A DNA stretch of 32,124 nt from NCBI GenBank assembly GCA_031550095.1, contig JAVBOX010000179.1, positions 1-32,124 on the forward strand, written 5' to 3'. The first letter of the stretch is position 1. Every line of letters starts with the position of its first letter. This stretch comes from Avichristensenella sp031550095. GTDB taxonomy: Bacteria > Bacillota > Clostridia > Christensenellales > Aristaeellaceae. The notes under the pieces were generated by a model, which did not search any database, was not told the DNA's origin, and saw nothing but the letters and a program-made list of their open reading frames with translations. Below are positions 16,862 through 25,013 of this stretch, one piece after another. The translations under genes were made by a program, and so were the position numbers.

Positions 16862-17315
16862 GTCTGGATTTACGCAGCACGGTGAGCATGGGAATACCCA
16901 AGCCATAACATGCCAGCGCCTGCCCCGCGCCGATATAAAAAACCGTCATCAGCAAGGGCGCTTTCGCAACCACATGCAATAGTATTCCAATGGCGACCAT
17001 ATTAATAAGCACCGGCGGCAATGGCGCAAGCCATCGTTTTTTTCGCAACCAATATGTGAGAAAAGCCGCGATCAACGTCGCGCCGCCGCCGATAACGGCG
17101 TCCATAATGCCATATCCGCCGATTAGGTTTGAAAGAAAGCAGCCCACAAAAAGGCCGGCGATGGATTCCGGCCATAGGCAGGGCAAGAGCGTCATGGCCT
17201 CGGATACGCGCAGCTGCATGGGACCGAAGCTGATGGGCTGAAGGAGCAAGGTGATGGCCGCGTATAATGCCGCAATGGCGGCGGCGCGGGTCAGGGTTTT
17301 TGTGGTCATTTTCAT
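16845..17315 (-). CDS. queT: QueT-family queuosine-precursor transporter
   Basis: This 156-residue integral membrane protein has about five hydrophobic segments. It carries the family features RAAAIAALYAAITLL, GPMQLRVSEAMTLLP, and GLFVGCFLSNLIGGYGIMDAVIGGGATLIAA. QueT is the substrate-binding (S) subunit of an energy-coupling-factor transporter and takes up preQ1 or a related precursor. The frame is open further upstream, but those residues overlap the divergent DUF1540 gene. The ATG at 17315, preceded by AAAGGAAT, matches the family start. The next ATG two codons on is also possible. QueT genes often sit behind a preQ1 riboswitch; none is recognisable in the 80-base leader. Confidence 0.9.
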   Translation of the reverse strand: MKMTTKTLTRAAAIAALYAAITLLLQPISFGPMQLRVSEAMTLLPCLWPESIAGLFVGCFLSNLIGGYGIMDAVIGGGATLIAAFLTYWLRKKRWLAPLPPVLINMVAIGILLHVVAKAPLLMTVFYIGAGQALACYGLGIPMLTVLRKSRLAQKL

Positions 17316-17395
17316 ATAGAAATTCCTTTTATTTCTTCTTGGCATAATATCGAGATTACTGCGCACAATAGCCAAAACGTAAAGGAGGCGATTCC

Positions 17396-17578
17396 ATGAG
17401 AGATGATACGAATCCCAACCCAAGCATTCAGTGCGGCGTTTGCTCTTGCTCCTATCATGACTCGAGCAACCATTGCAGCTTGAACAAAATCCACGTCGAT
17501 CCTCTGCCCGGCGCGTCCAGCGGTAAGGCGGATGATGAAAGCATGTGCGGGAGCTACCGCTGCCGCGGCAAGTGCTAA
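17396..17578 (+). CDS. DUF1540 small cysteine-rich protein
   Basis: This 60-residue protein is cysteine-rich: CGVCSCSYHD, NHCSLNKIHV, SMCGSYRC and a final GKC. The spacing matches DUF1540, a family found widely in Clostridia and Bacilli that probably binds a metal; its function is not established. AAAGGAGG sits ideally before the ATG. The stop codon overlaps the next start as TAATG, so it is coupled to the membrane-protein gene behind it. It is divergent from queT and one of only two plus-strand genes in the window. Confidence 0.85.
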   Translation: MRDDTNPNPSIQCGVCSCSYHDSSNHCSLNKIHVDPLPGASSGKADDESMCGSYRCRGKC

Positions 17579-18411
17579 TGCAATCCCCATTAGAATCTCC
17601 TACCCGGTTGGCCGAGCGAATTGATCGCTTCGGCCTTTACGCATTGGTTTTGCTCATCAGCTGCGGTTGGTTCTATCTTCTCTGGGGCGCTATTTTGCCC
17701 TCACTGTCAGCTGGCGTTGCGTTAGCACTGTTGGTCCTGCAGACGGTTCGCTTGGGTGAAAAAAGAACCCTGGCGCGGAGGGAAACGGCGCTTCGCAGGC
17801 GCATCGGCGGTGAAATGGCAGTTGATTCGCTGCTGCTGCAGTCGCCCGCAAACGCCGTGAGCAACGCCGCCGCCTGGTTATCCCAGGCGTTGACATTGAC
17901 AGACTTTGCGACTAAAGAGCATGGCATGATTGCTCAGCACACCCAGGGCGCTGTATGGATTGAGTGCCTTCAGCGGCACGCTTCGGCTCCGGCTGACTGT
18001 GACGAGATCCTGGCCACGGTTCGAAACGCCAGGGAGGAAAACGCCGATATCTGTATCGTATGCTCCACCAGCGACTTCACCTCGCAGGCATCGGCTCTAG
18101 CTGAAGACTTGACGCCCCGCACGAGACTTTTGGGTCGGGCTGGCCTAATAGGCATGGCCGGATTAGCCGCGCCTGCCACCAATGAGCAACTCCAGACGCT
18201 CGGAAAGCGGCGCAAGCAGAAATTCCGCAAGGAGCTCCTTAAAGCCCGCATTCTAGATCCCACAAAAAAACGCCGGTATGCCATCTACGGCATTGGCCTT
18301 TCCCTGCTTTACGTGCTCACAAAGCAGATCCTCTATGCGATACCCGCCCTGGTTTGCCTACTGCTCTTCGCCTTTTGCCGCAGAAAAGCAAGCAAGGTGT
18401 TTACGCTCTAG
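17578..18411 (+). CDS. Unrecognised membrane protein with a possible Mrr-like middle domain
   Basis: I do not recognise this 277-residue protein with certainty. Two hydrophobic segments lie at about 20-57 and two at about 235-267, with a soluble region between. Residues about 118-195 look like a degenerate Mrr-type nuclease fold: a short strand AVWIECLQRH, a helix, the strand ADICIVCSTSDFTSQASALAE, then RLLGRAGLIGMAG. In Mrr proteins the equivalent strand carries a Q/E-x-K catalytic motif. Here it reads ECLQ, so nuclease activity is doubtful. The start is the ATG in the TAATG overlap with DUF1540. It ends 2 bases before the convergent yhbY gene, and no clear terminator lies between them. Confidence 0.65.
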   Translation: MQSPLESPTRLAERIDRFGLYALVLLISCGWFYLLWGAILPSLSAGVALALLVLQTVRLGEKRTLARRETALRRRIGGEMAVDSLLLQSPANAVSNAAAWLSQALTLTDFATKEHGMIAQHTQGAVWIECLQRHASAPADCDEILATVRNAREENADICIVCSTSDFTSQASALAEDLTPRTRLLGRAGLIGMAGLAAPATNEQLQTLGKRRKQKFRKELLKARILDPTKKRRYAIYGIGLSLLYVLTKQILYAIPALVCLLLFAFCRRKASKVFTL

Positions 18412-18413
18412 TA

Positions 18414-18713
18414 TCATTCATCGAGAATATGAGGAGCCTCCCGCGCCCGCCGGTAGATCACGAATTTTGAACCGATACACTGTACGGATTCTGCGTGGGT
18501 CTTTTCGCACAGGAGTTCAAGGGCTTCTCGAGTGGTTTCATAGGGCGCATAACGCTGCACCGCTACCTTGATGAGTGCCCTTGCCTCCAGGGCATCCCAG
18601 GCTTGCTGCGCCACGGCCTGGGTTATTCCCTCTTTTCCGATGTGCAGGATGGGGTCTATGGTGTTGGCCATTCCCCGCAAAAATGCCCTTTGTTTGCTCG
18701 TCAATTGAATCAC
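18414..18713 (-). CDS. yhbY: CRM-domain RNA-binding protein YhbY
   Basis: This protein of about 99 residues has the YhbY/CRM pattern: LTSKQRAFLRGMAN, then ILHIGKEGIT (the GxxG-type RNA-binding loop), ALEARALIKVAV and a final IYRRARE. YhbY associates with pre-50S ribosomal particles in E. coli. This fits its place behind the ribosome-assembly GTPase gene obg. The GTG at 18713 overlaps the obg stop as GTGA. An alternative TTG at 18704 has a better-spaced GGAG and would give the shorter MTSKQ start common in the family. Either start is plausible. Confidence 0.92.
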   Translation of the reverse strand: MIQLTSKQRAFLRGMANTIDPILHIGKEGITQAVAQQAWDALEARALIKVAVQRYAPYETTREALELLCEKTHAESVQCIGSKFVIYRRAREAPHILDE

Positions 18714-19981
18714 TCCACAAAATCAACCTCCATGTCCCCCATGACAACCGTATCGCCTTGGGCCGCGCCGGCTTCTCGAAGCAGATCGATGACGCCAATT
18801 CTCCGCAGAGTGTGATGAAACCAATTCATCGAATCCTCATCGCCAAAGTTAACAGAATCAATAAGCCTTTGCACCCCGGTTCCCTCAACCCAATAGGCTC
18901 CCTCTAGGATTTTTACCGTAAAAGGTTCGTTTGAGGTTTTTTCTTCCCAGTCGCCGTCCATGTCTTCCAGGAGCTCCGGCTCCGGCAATGAGGGCAAGAT
19001 CCGCGCAATTTCCTTGAGAAGAGGCTCAAAGCCCTGCTGGGTGGCGGCGGATACGAGAAAGACGGAAAGACTCCTTTCCGCCACATGGGCCTTCAGCCGC
19101 TCCAGATTCTCCGCCGCCTCCGGAAGATCCGCCTTGTTGGCGGCGATGATCTGCGTGCGCATAGCCAGTTCCCCGTAATAGGCAAGCTCCTCGTTGATCC
19201 GGTCAAAATCTTCCACTGGATCCCGGCCCTCACTTCCGGCGATATCCACCACGTGAACCAGCATTCGTGTGCGTTCCACATGCCGCAAAAAGGCATGTCC
19301 AAGCCCGATCCCCGCATGGGCTCCTTCCACAAGGCCCGGAATGTCCGCCAGCACAAACTCCTGCCCGAAAGCCCGCACAATGCCCAGGTTCGGGGCTAGC
19401 GTGGTAAAATGATAGTGGGCGATTTTCGGGCGGGCGGAGGTAACGACTGAGAGAATGGTAGACTTTCCAACGTTGGGATAGCCTACCAACCCCACGTCCG
19501 CTATGGATTTCAACTCCAGCTCCAGCTCCATTAGCTCCGTCTTTTCCCCCGGCTTGGCGAAGTTGGGGGCTTGCCGCGTCGGCGTGGCAAAATGGGCGTT
19601 GCCCCACCCGCCCCGGCCTCCCCGGAACAGGATCCGCTGCTCTCCCCTTTCCCGCATGTCCGCCAAAACTCGGCTTGTTGTCCGATCCCGCACCACGGTT
19701 CCAAGCGGTACCTTGATGATCAAAGGTTCGCCGGATTTTCCGGAACAAAACCGGCTGCTGCCATCCGCGCCGTTTTCAGCGGCAAACTTTCGGCGGCTTT
19801 GAAAGTCCATCAGGGTATGCATGCCGGGATCCGCCAGCAGCATGATATCTCCTCCCCGGCCTCCGTCTCCCCCATCCGGTCCGCCGTTTTGCACGAATTT
19901 TTCCCTATGGAAGGAAACACAGCCATTGCCGCCATTTCCGGCCTTAGCAAGTATGCGTGCATGATCCACAAATAATGCCAT
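18710..19981 (-). CDS. obg: GTPase Obg (ribosome assembly and stress)
   Basis: The 423-residue protein has all three Obg parts. The glycine-rich N-terminal Obg fold covers 1-158 (AGNGGNGCVSFHREK, GGPDGGDGGRGGD). The G domain has G1 GYPNVGKST (167-175), G3 DIPG and G4 NKADL. A C-terminal OCT domain lies from about 345 on (NEPFTVKILEGAYWVEG). Obg binds the 50S subunit and helps its late assembly; in Bacillus it is also needed for sporulation and stress signalling. AAAAGGAGA precedes the ATG at 19981. The gene is followed by yhbY with a GTGA overlap. Confidence 0.97.
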   Translation of the reverse strand: MALFVDHARILAKAGNGGNGCVSFHREKFVQNGGPDGGDGGRGGDIMLLADPGMHTLMDFQSRRKFAAENGADGSSRFCSGKSGEPLIIKVPLGTVVRDRTTSRVLADMRERGEQRILFRGGRGGWGNAHFATPTRQAPNFAKPGEKTELMELELELKSIADVGLVGYPNVGKSTILSVVTSARPKIAHYHFTTLAPNLGIVRAFGQEFVLADIPGLVEGAHAGIGLGHAFLRHVERTRMLVHVVDIAGSEGRDPVEDFDRINEELAYYGELAMRTQIIAANKADLPEAAENLERLKAHVAERSLSVFLVSAATQQGFEPLLKEIARILPSLPEPELLEDMDGDWEEKTSNEPFTVKILEGAYWVEGTGVQRLIDSVNFGDEDSMNWFHHTLRRIGVIDLLREAGAAQGDTVVMGDMEVDFVE

Positions 19982-19996
19982 ACGCTCTCCTTTTGG

Positions 19997-20452
19997 CTAA
20001 ATAACCCGCAAAATGGAAACCAACCCGCCCAACACCGCGCCTGCCAACACTTGCAGGGGCGTATGCCCAATCAACTCCTTGAGGGTCTCGTATTGCGGCA
20101 AGTGCCCCTCCTCAAAAATCTCCACAACGATTTGATTCAGCAGCTGGGCTTGCTTGCCCGCCGCCCGGCGGACACCAGCCGCGTCATACATGACCACCAT
20201 GGCGAATACAGCGGAGAGGGCGAACAGCGCAGAATCAAACCCAGCCTGCCACCCGATGGAAAAAGCCAGGGAGACGACAAAGGCGGCATGGGAGCTGGGC
20301 ATTCCCCCGGAACCTACCAGGCTTCCCACATCGAAACGCCTTCGCTTGACGCTGGACAAAAGCGCCTTCAGCAGCTGGGCAATAAACCAAGCCAACAGGG
20401 ATGTGCCAAGAACCCGGTTTTCAAAGAGAAGAGCGAGTTCTTCCATCATCAT
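19997..20452 (-). CDS. DUF212 / divergent PAP2-family membrane protein
   Basis: This membrane protein of about 151 residues contains SGGMPSSHAAFVVSLA, the central motif of the divergent PAP2 (acid-phosphatase-like, DUF212) family, related to YuiD of Bacillus. Other conserved parts are MYDAAGVRRAAGKQAQLLN and ELIGHTPLQVLAGAVLGGLV. The family resembles lipid phosphatases, but its substrate is not known. Three consecutive ATGs occur at the start. I use the first, at 20450-20452, because it overlaps the ispA stop as ATGA and follows AGGG. Its place behind ispA makes a role in prenyl-phosphate metabolism an attractive but unproven idea. obg follows 15 bases downstream. Confidence 0.85.
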   Translation of the reverse strand: MMMEELALLFENRVLGTSLLAWFIAQLLKALLSSVKRRRFDVGSLVGSGGMPSSHAAFVVSLAFSIGWQAGFDSALFALSAVFAMVVMYDAAGVRRAAGKQAQLLNQIVVEIFEEGHLPQYETLKELIGHTPLQVLAGAVLGGLVSILRVI

Positions 20453-21324
20453 CGATCCCTCACGAGGAGCCATCGGGCCATTTCCGCCAGGAAGTGTCCC
20501 CGCTCTCCAAAGCAGTGGAGGGCCGCCAAGGCCTCCTCTGTCTTTTCCTTAATCGTGCGCCGCGAGGCCTCTATCCCATAAAAACCCGGCCACGTGAGCT
20601 TTCCCCTCGCCGCGTCCGTGCCGGTCGCCTTGCCGAGGGCCTGCATGCTGCCTTCAATGTCCAGAAGATCATCCTGCATTTGGAAGGCGAGGCCAAGCGC
20701 CCTGGCATAGGTTTCCCCGGCCGTGGCTTCATCCCGAGACGCGCCGCCCAGGAGAAGGCCAGCGGTTACGGCCCCAATCAGCATATCGGCGGTTTTGTGC
20801 AAATGAATGTACTGCAAATCGTCAGCGGTACCGACGCCCCTCTTCTCGCAGGCCAAATCCGCGCACTGTCCCGCCACCATTCCCCCGGCTCCAGCGGCGC
20901 CGGCTATGCGCCGCATGGCCGCGATATGCGCCGGGGTTTCCGCTGCGTTCAGCATGATTTCAAACGCCAGGGAGAGAAGGCCATCTCCGGCGAGAATCGC
21001 CATCCCCTCTCCATAAACCCTGTGGTTTGTGGGCTTGCCCCGCCGGAAATCATCATCATCCATGGCGGGCAAATCATCGTGGATCAGGGAGTAAGCATGG
21101 ATCATTTCAACAGCGCAGGCATAGGGCAGCGCTGCCTGCGCGGCGCCGCCGACAGTTTCGCACGCGCCGAGAAGCAGAACCGGCCTGAGGCGCTTTCCCT
21201 CCGCCAAAAGGCTGTAGCCCATGGCGCTTCGAAGGGGTTCGGGAGCGGGGCACTTATCCATGAGCGCTCTAAGCCCATCCCCCACCTGTCGGTGGTACTC
21301 AGCGTGTAAAGCCGGAAAGGTCAT
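20449..21324 (-). CDS. ispA: Farnesyl/geranylgeranyl diphosphate synthase
   Basis: The 291-residue trans-prenyltransferase has both Mg-binding aspartate-rich motifs, DDLPAMDDDD and FQMQDDLLDIEG. It also has GKRLRPVLLLGAC and KPTNHRVYGE. It condenses isopentenyl diphosphate with allylic diphosphates to give farnesyl or geranylgeranyl diphosphate for cell-wall lipid carrier and quinone synthesis. The ATG at 21324 follows GGGAGGA and overlaps xseB as ATGA. The xseA-xseB-ispA order is standard in Firmicutes. The dxs gene that usually follows is replaced here by the DUF212 gene. Confidence 0.95.
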   Translation of the reverse strand: MTFPALHAEYHRQVGDGLRALMDKCPAPEPLRSAMGYSLLAEGKRLRPVLLLGACETVGGAAQAALPYACAVEMIHAYSLIHDDLPAMDDDDFRRGKPTNHRVYGEGMAILAGDGLLSLAFEIMLNAAETPAHIAAMRRIAGAAGAGGMVAGQCADLACEKRGVGTADDLQYIHLHKTADMLIGAVTAGLLLGGASRDEATAGETYARALGLAFQMQDDLLDIEGSMQALGKATGTDAARGKLTWPGFYGIEASRRTIKEKTEEALAALHCFGERGHFLAEMARWLLVRDR

Positions 21325-21527
21325 TGGTATTCCTCCCGGGCGGGCAACACCTTTAACCGTTTTTCGCTCTCATCCAGCCGTGCCAGGAGTGCGGCATGGA
21401 GCCTCATGCCCTCCTCATAGGCCGCCATTGCCTCCGCAAGCGGCAGTTCACCCTCCATTTTGGCAACAAGCGCCTCCAGCGTGGAAAGCCCCGCCTCAAA
21501 GTCAATGTCCTTTTTCTTGTTTGCCAT
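21321..21527 (-). CDS. xseB: Exodeoxyribonuclease VII small subunit
   Basis: The 68-residue protein has the XseB pattern DFEAGLSTLEALVAKMEGELPLAEAMAAYEEG, a helical hairpin that wraps the large subunit, and ends in the usual charged tail. With XseA it degrades single-stranded DNA. Two consecutive ATGs occur; the second, at 21527, is better spaced from GGAGG and is used here. It overlaps xseA by 26 bases and ispA by 4 (ATGA). Confidence 0.95.
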   Translation of the reverse strand: MANKKKDIDFEAGLSTLEALVAKMEGELPLAEAMAAYEEGMRLHAALLARLDESEKRLKVLPAREEYQ

Positions 21528-22722
21528 CATGTGCCTCCGTAATCATCGCCGCTAAAACTCCTTTGTGCAGCTGTATGTGAACATGGCTTCCCACCGGCGT
21601 TTGCTGGCGTCGGGTCACGGGGATTCCCGTCTCGGTCGTCACCAGCGCATAACCCCTTAACAAAACCCTTTGGGGGGACAGGGATTCCAGCTGGTCCTTC
21701 AGCGCATCCAGCCGCAAGCGGCGATTAACCATTCCGCTCTCCATCCTGGCATCCAGAAGCTTTCGCAGGGCGGTCAGCCTCTCAAGCCGGGCAAGAAGGC
21801 GGTTGGCCGGTTGTGCTGCGGAAAGCCTTATGCCCAACGCGCCTAGCCTATGGCGCAGAAGCACCAGATACTGTGCCGCCATCCGATTCATGCGCTGATG
21901 GATCTCTCGCAACATGTTCTGAAGCTCATCAAGCCGTGGAATTGCCAGTTCAGCCGCATGGGAAGGCGTGGCGGCCCGCACATCCGCCACAAAATCCGCG
22001 ATGGTGATATCCGTCTCATGGCCAACCGCGCTGATCACCGGAGTTTTACAATGAAAAATAGCCCTGGCGACAGCCTCTTCGTTAAACGCCCAAAGATCCT
22101 CCAAGGAGCCACCGCCTCGGCCTATGATGATGACATCGATATCCTCACACCGGTCCAACGCCGCAATGCCGTCGACAATCTCCCTCGCCGCTTCCTCTCC
22201 CTGCACCGCGGAAGGCCACAGGTAGAGCTGAATTCCCGGGTTGCGCCTCTGCGCCACCATCTGGATGTCATGAACTACGGCGCCTGTTTGCGACGTGACA
22301 ATGCCCACCCCCCGGGGCAAGAGCGGCAACGGCTTTTTCAGCCCCTGATCGAACAAGCCTTCCGCTAGAAGCTTTGCTTTTCGCCGTTCGAATTCCACAT
22401 ACAGGGCGCCCACACCATCGTCCCGCATGGTATCCACGTAGAACTGATACTGCCCAGCGGCCGTGTAAAGTGCCGCGCTGCCAACCGCCACCACCCGCAT
22501 GCCGTCACTGGGCAACATGTGAAGGCTCATGGCAGCTGTGCGGAACATGACGCAGGCGATCCTGGACTCCGCATCCTTTAGGGTAAAATACAGGTGGCCT
22601 GCGCTGTGGCGCTTGAAATTGCTGATTTCACCCTGCAAGCTGATTCCCTTCAGCATAGGATCCACCGCAAGGGAGCGCCGAACATATTCGTTGAGCTGGG
22701 TAACGGTTAGAATGCGTTCCAC
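21502..22722 (-). CDS. xseA: Exodeoxyribonuclease VII large subunit
   Basis: The 406-residue catalytic subunit has an N-terminal OB fold (GISLQGEISNFKRHSAGHLYFTLKD). The nuclease core has GVGIVTSQTGAVVHDI, IIIGRGGGSLEDLWAFNEE, and AVGHETDITIADFVADVRAATPSHAAEL. A coiled-coil stretch lies towards the C terminus. The start is a GTG at 22722, preceded by AAGGG. It begins 1 base after the folD stop, consistent with a shared transcript folD-xseA-xseB-ispA. Confidence 0.96.
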   Translation of the reverse strand: MERILTVTQLNEYVRRSLAVDPMLKGISLQGEISNFKRHSAGHLYFTLKDAESRIACVMFRTAAMSLHMLPSDGMRVVAVGSAALYTAAGQYQFYVDTMRDDGVGALYVEFERRKAKLLAEGLFDQGLKKPLPLLPRGVGIVTSQTGAVVHDIQMVAQRRNPGIQLYLWPSAVQGEEAAREIVDGIAALDRCEDIDVIIIGRGGGSLEDLWAFNEEAVARAIFHCKTPVISAVGHETDITIADFVADVRAATPSHAAELAIPRLDELQNMLREIHQRMNRMAAQYLVLLRHRLGALGIRLSAAQPANRLLARLERLTALRKLLDARMESGMVNRRLRLDALKDQLESLSPQRVLLRGYALVTTETGIPVTRRQQTPVGSHVHIQLHKGVLAAMITEAHDGKQEKGH

Positions 22723-22723
22723 G

Positions 22724-23572
22724 TCATGCCCTTGCTTCCGCTGACTCCAGCGTGTTCAAAAGGAGCATGGCGATGGTCATCGGCCCTACGCCGCCAGGCA
22801 CCGGCGTGATATAGCCGGCTACCTCCGAGGCGGATGGAAAATCCACATCGCCAACCACCTTGCCGTTTTCAAGCCGATTGATGCCCACGTCAATAACGAT
22901 GGCCCCCGGCTTGACCATGTCACCTGTGATCATGCCAGGCCTCCCTACCGCGGCCACCAGCACGTCCGCCCCTCTGGTATGGGCGGCTAAATCCACCGTT
23001 CTCGAATGGCAGACCGTTACGGTTGCGTTTTGAGCCAGCAGGAGCAATGCCATGGGTTTGCCAACGATGTTGGAACGTCCCACCACCACAGCCTCTTTTC
23101 CGGAGAGGTTGACGCCGGTGCGCCGCAGCAGTTCCATGCAGCCCTTTGGTGTGCAGGAGACAAAGCCTTTTCTTCCTGTGGCCAAAGCGCCCATGCTCTG
23201 CACGTGGAACCCGTCCACGTCCTTCGCTGGGGATACCAGCGCCAATGCCCGTTGTTCATCCAGGCCTTGGGGCAACGGCAGTTGGACCAAGATACCGTCC
23301 ACCTCCGGGTTATTGTTCAGCTCGTCAATTTTTTCTTCCAGCGCCGCTTGGAGGGTATCCGCAGGCATGCGTATCACCATGGAGCGAATTCCGGCCATCT
23401 CACAGGCACGCTCCTTGTTTCGGACGTAGATTTGACTTGCGGGATTCTCCCCAACCAATATCACGGCAAGCCCAGGCTGGATCCCAAATTGAACCAGCGC
23501 CTTCACCCGAATGCGTATGTCTTCACGAATTTCCGACGCGATTTCCTTGCCGTTGATGATCTGTGCCTTCAC
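22724..23572 (-). CDS. folD: Methylenetetrahydrofolate dehydrogenase/cyclohydrolase
   Basis: The 282-residue bifunctional enzyme interconverts 5,10-methylene- and 10-formyl-tetrahydrofolate. Recognisable parts are YVRNKERACEMAGI with the catalytic Lys, GILVQLPLPQGLDEQ, KDVDGFH, the dinucleotide-binding GRSNIVGKPMALLL, and the C-terminal PVPGGVGPMTIAML. The GTG at 23572 has an excellent AAAGGAGG upstream. A 54-base gap separates it from the TsaD-like gene; I see no convincing promoter or hairpin there. Confidence 0.97.
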   Translation of the reverse strand: MKAQIINGKEIASEIREDIRIRVKALVQFGIQPGLAVILVGENPASQIYVRNKERACEMAGIRSMVIRMPADTLQAALEEKIDELNNNPEVDGILVQLPLPQGLDEQRALALVSPAKDVDGFHVQSMGALATGRKGFVSCTPKGCMELLRRTGVNLSGKEAVVVGRSNIVGKPMALLLLAQNATVTVCHSRTVDLAAHTRGADVLVAAVGRPGMITGDMVKPGAIVIDVGINRLENGKVVGDVDFPSASEVAGYITPVPGGVGPMTIAMLLLNTLESAEARA

Positions 23573-23626
23573 GTGCCTTCCTCCTTTGCGGTCAACGCAT
23601 CTTCACATACTGGTCATCCAGAGACT

Positions 23627-24583
23627 TTACCCGCGCTCCATGCGCTCCATGCCGATAAGCGCCACGCCCACCGCATTGTCGCCCGCCAACTCCGGCTTGG
23701 CATAATGCAGGCTGATCCTATGATTCCGGGAGGCAACCCGTTCGGCAATTTCCGCCCGGATCAGCGCGGAAGAAATAATACCGCCTCCAAGCAAAACCTC
23801 TGAAATGCCATTCTGTCCGCAGGCTTCCACCACCAGGTGGGAAACTGTTCGAGCAACGCAGGAAAAGATCTCCGCAGCGATGTCCTCCCTTGAAAGCGAC
23901 TGAGCTTTTAGCCATCGCGTTGACTGTGCCTCCGCGCCAGAAAAGTGGCATGACAAGCCATCCAATGACGAGGAGAGCCGGGACGCGGCGTTGCCAACCA
24001 TCGCAAGCCTCTCAAGGTGCGGTCCTGAGGGAAAGGGCAAGCCCATCGCCACGCCGACGCGATCAATAAGTTGACCGGCGTGAAGATCCAGGGTGCCTCC
24101 CAAAAGGCGAACATTTTCCCCCTCCACACGAAGGATTTCCGTCGTGCCGCCGGACAGATGAACCGCTACGAAAGGCTTGTCCACCCTGAGGCCGGTGCCG
24201 ACTCTTGCCGCCCGGATATGCCCTTCCTGGTGGGTGGTGCAGTACAACGGCACTTGAAGGGCGGCGGCGAGAGCGCGGGCTGTGCTTACGCCGACGAGAA
24301 ACACCGGCATATAGGAACTCTCCACGGGACGGGGCTTATCACTGACGCAAACGGACGCGACGGCAACATCTAAATGAGCGTTCAAAAGGCTTTCCAGTAT
24401 TTCGGGCAGCTTCTTGATATGCTGAAAAACACCTTGGGATTGAATGAGCCCCCGTTCACCCTGGGAAACCTTCAGAAGAGCCCGCTCCTGAAAAAAACGG
24501 CCTGCCCCAGCGCTGCTCTCTGAACAGCACAGGGCTGCCGAAGTGGTATAACAGCTGGTATCAATGCCTAGGCACGCCCTCAT
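23627..24583 (-). CDS. TsaD/Kae1-like ASKHA-fold protein (second-copy type)
   Basis: The 318-residue protein begins LGIDTSCYTTSAAL, the ATP-binding start of the Kae1/TsaD family. It keeps the metal-binding HQEGH (His118, His122), HLSGGTTEI, LLGGGIIS and the final GDNAVGVAL. True TsaD makes the universal tRNA modification t6A. This protein is shorter, and its body diverges from TsaD. Many Clostridia carry such a divergent paralog (often labelled O-sialoglycoprotein endopeptidase) in this nusB neighbourhood. Whether it makes t6A is unknown, and a standard tsaD elsewhere in the genome is expected. It overlaps nusB as ATGA. Confidence 0.82.
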   Translation of the reverse strand: MRACLGIDTSCYTTSAALCCSESSAGAGRFFQERALLKVSQGERGLIQSQGVFQHIKKLPEILESLLNAHLDVAVASVCVSDKPRPVESSYMPVFLVGVSTARALAAALQVPLYCTTHQEGHIRAARVGTGLRVDKPFVAVHLSGGTTEILRVEGENVRLLGGTLDLHAGQLIDRVGVAMGLPFPSGPHLERLAMVGNAASRLSSSLDGLSCHFSGAEAQSTRWLKAQSLSREDIAAEIFSCVARTVSHLVVEACGQNGISEVLLGGGIISSALIRAEIAERVASRNHRISLHYAKPELAGDNAVGVALIGMERMERG

Positions 24584-24987
24584 TTGGCCTTGCCTTCAGA
24601 ACGCAATAAGCTTCCCAATACTCCATTGATGAAGCTCCCCGCCTCATCGGTGCTGAAGACATGGGAAAGCTCAATGGCCTCATTTACCGAGACGGCGGAA
24701 GGAATATCCTCGCGATAAAATATTTCATAAGCCGCCAGCCGCAAAATTGCCAAATCAACCCTTGCCAGCCGGTCCAGTGTCCAATTGACCAGGTGTCTTT
24801 CAATGCGGGAATCCAAATCCCCCCGTTTTTCCCGAACACCCTGTACCACGCTGACAATGTAATCGTTATCATCGCCTGTGGGGGAAAAATCAAGAAGGTT
24901 CGATAGCGTCTTGTCGCCGCCCTCGCCGCCCATCATATCCTCGTAAATCAACTGCATAGCTGCCGCACGGGCTTCACCACGCGCCAT
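24580..24987 (-). CDS. nusB: Transcription antitermination factor NusB
   Basis: The 135-residue helical protein begins MARGEARAAAMQLIYE and contains RLARVDLAILRLAAYEIFY, PSAVSVNEAIELSHVFSTDEAGSFINGVLG, the typical NusB C-terminal signature. It binds boxA RNA with ribosomal protein S10 to promote rRNA antitermination. The ATG at 24987 follows CGGAG. It lies between DUF2273 (26-base gap) and the TsaD-like gene, in the conserved asp23-nusB order of Firmicutes. Confidence 0.95.
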   Translation of the reverse strand: MARGEARAAAMQLIYEDMMGGEGGDKTLSNLLDFSPTGDDNDYIVSVVQGVREKRGDLDSRIERHLVNWTLDRLARVDLAILRLAAYEIFYREDIPSAVSVNEAIELSHVFSTDEAGSFINGVLGSLLRSEGKAK

Positions 24988-25013
24988 GGAACCACGCTCC
25001 GTTCCGCTTTATC

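Noticed and set aside
15856..16908. Long plus-strand open frame opposite guaA
   Set aside because: It lies antisense to a clear guaA gene and its translation matches nothing recognisable. Such frames are common in GC-rich coding DNA.
17316..17395. A preQ1 riboswitch in front of queT
   Set aside because: The 80-base leader has no recognisable preQ1 stem-loop or A-rich tail with the usual pairing; only a plain ribosome binding site is visible.
17316..17395. A forespore (sigma-G-type) promoter for DUF1540, based on CATAATA at 17343-17349
   Set aside because: No matching -35 element occurs at the right distance upstream, so the -10 resemblance alone is not enough.
20401..21309. 302-codon plus-strand open frame opposite ispA
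   Set aside because: It is antisense to a complete prenyltransferase gene, with no recognisable motif or ribosome binding site.
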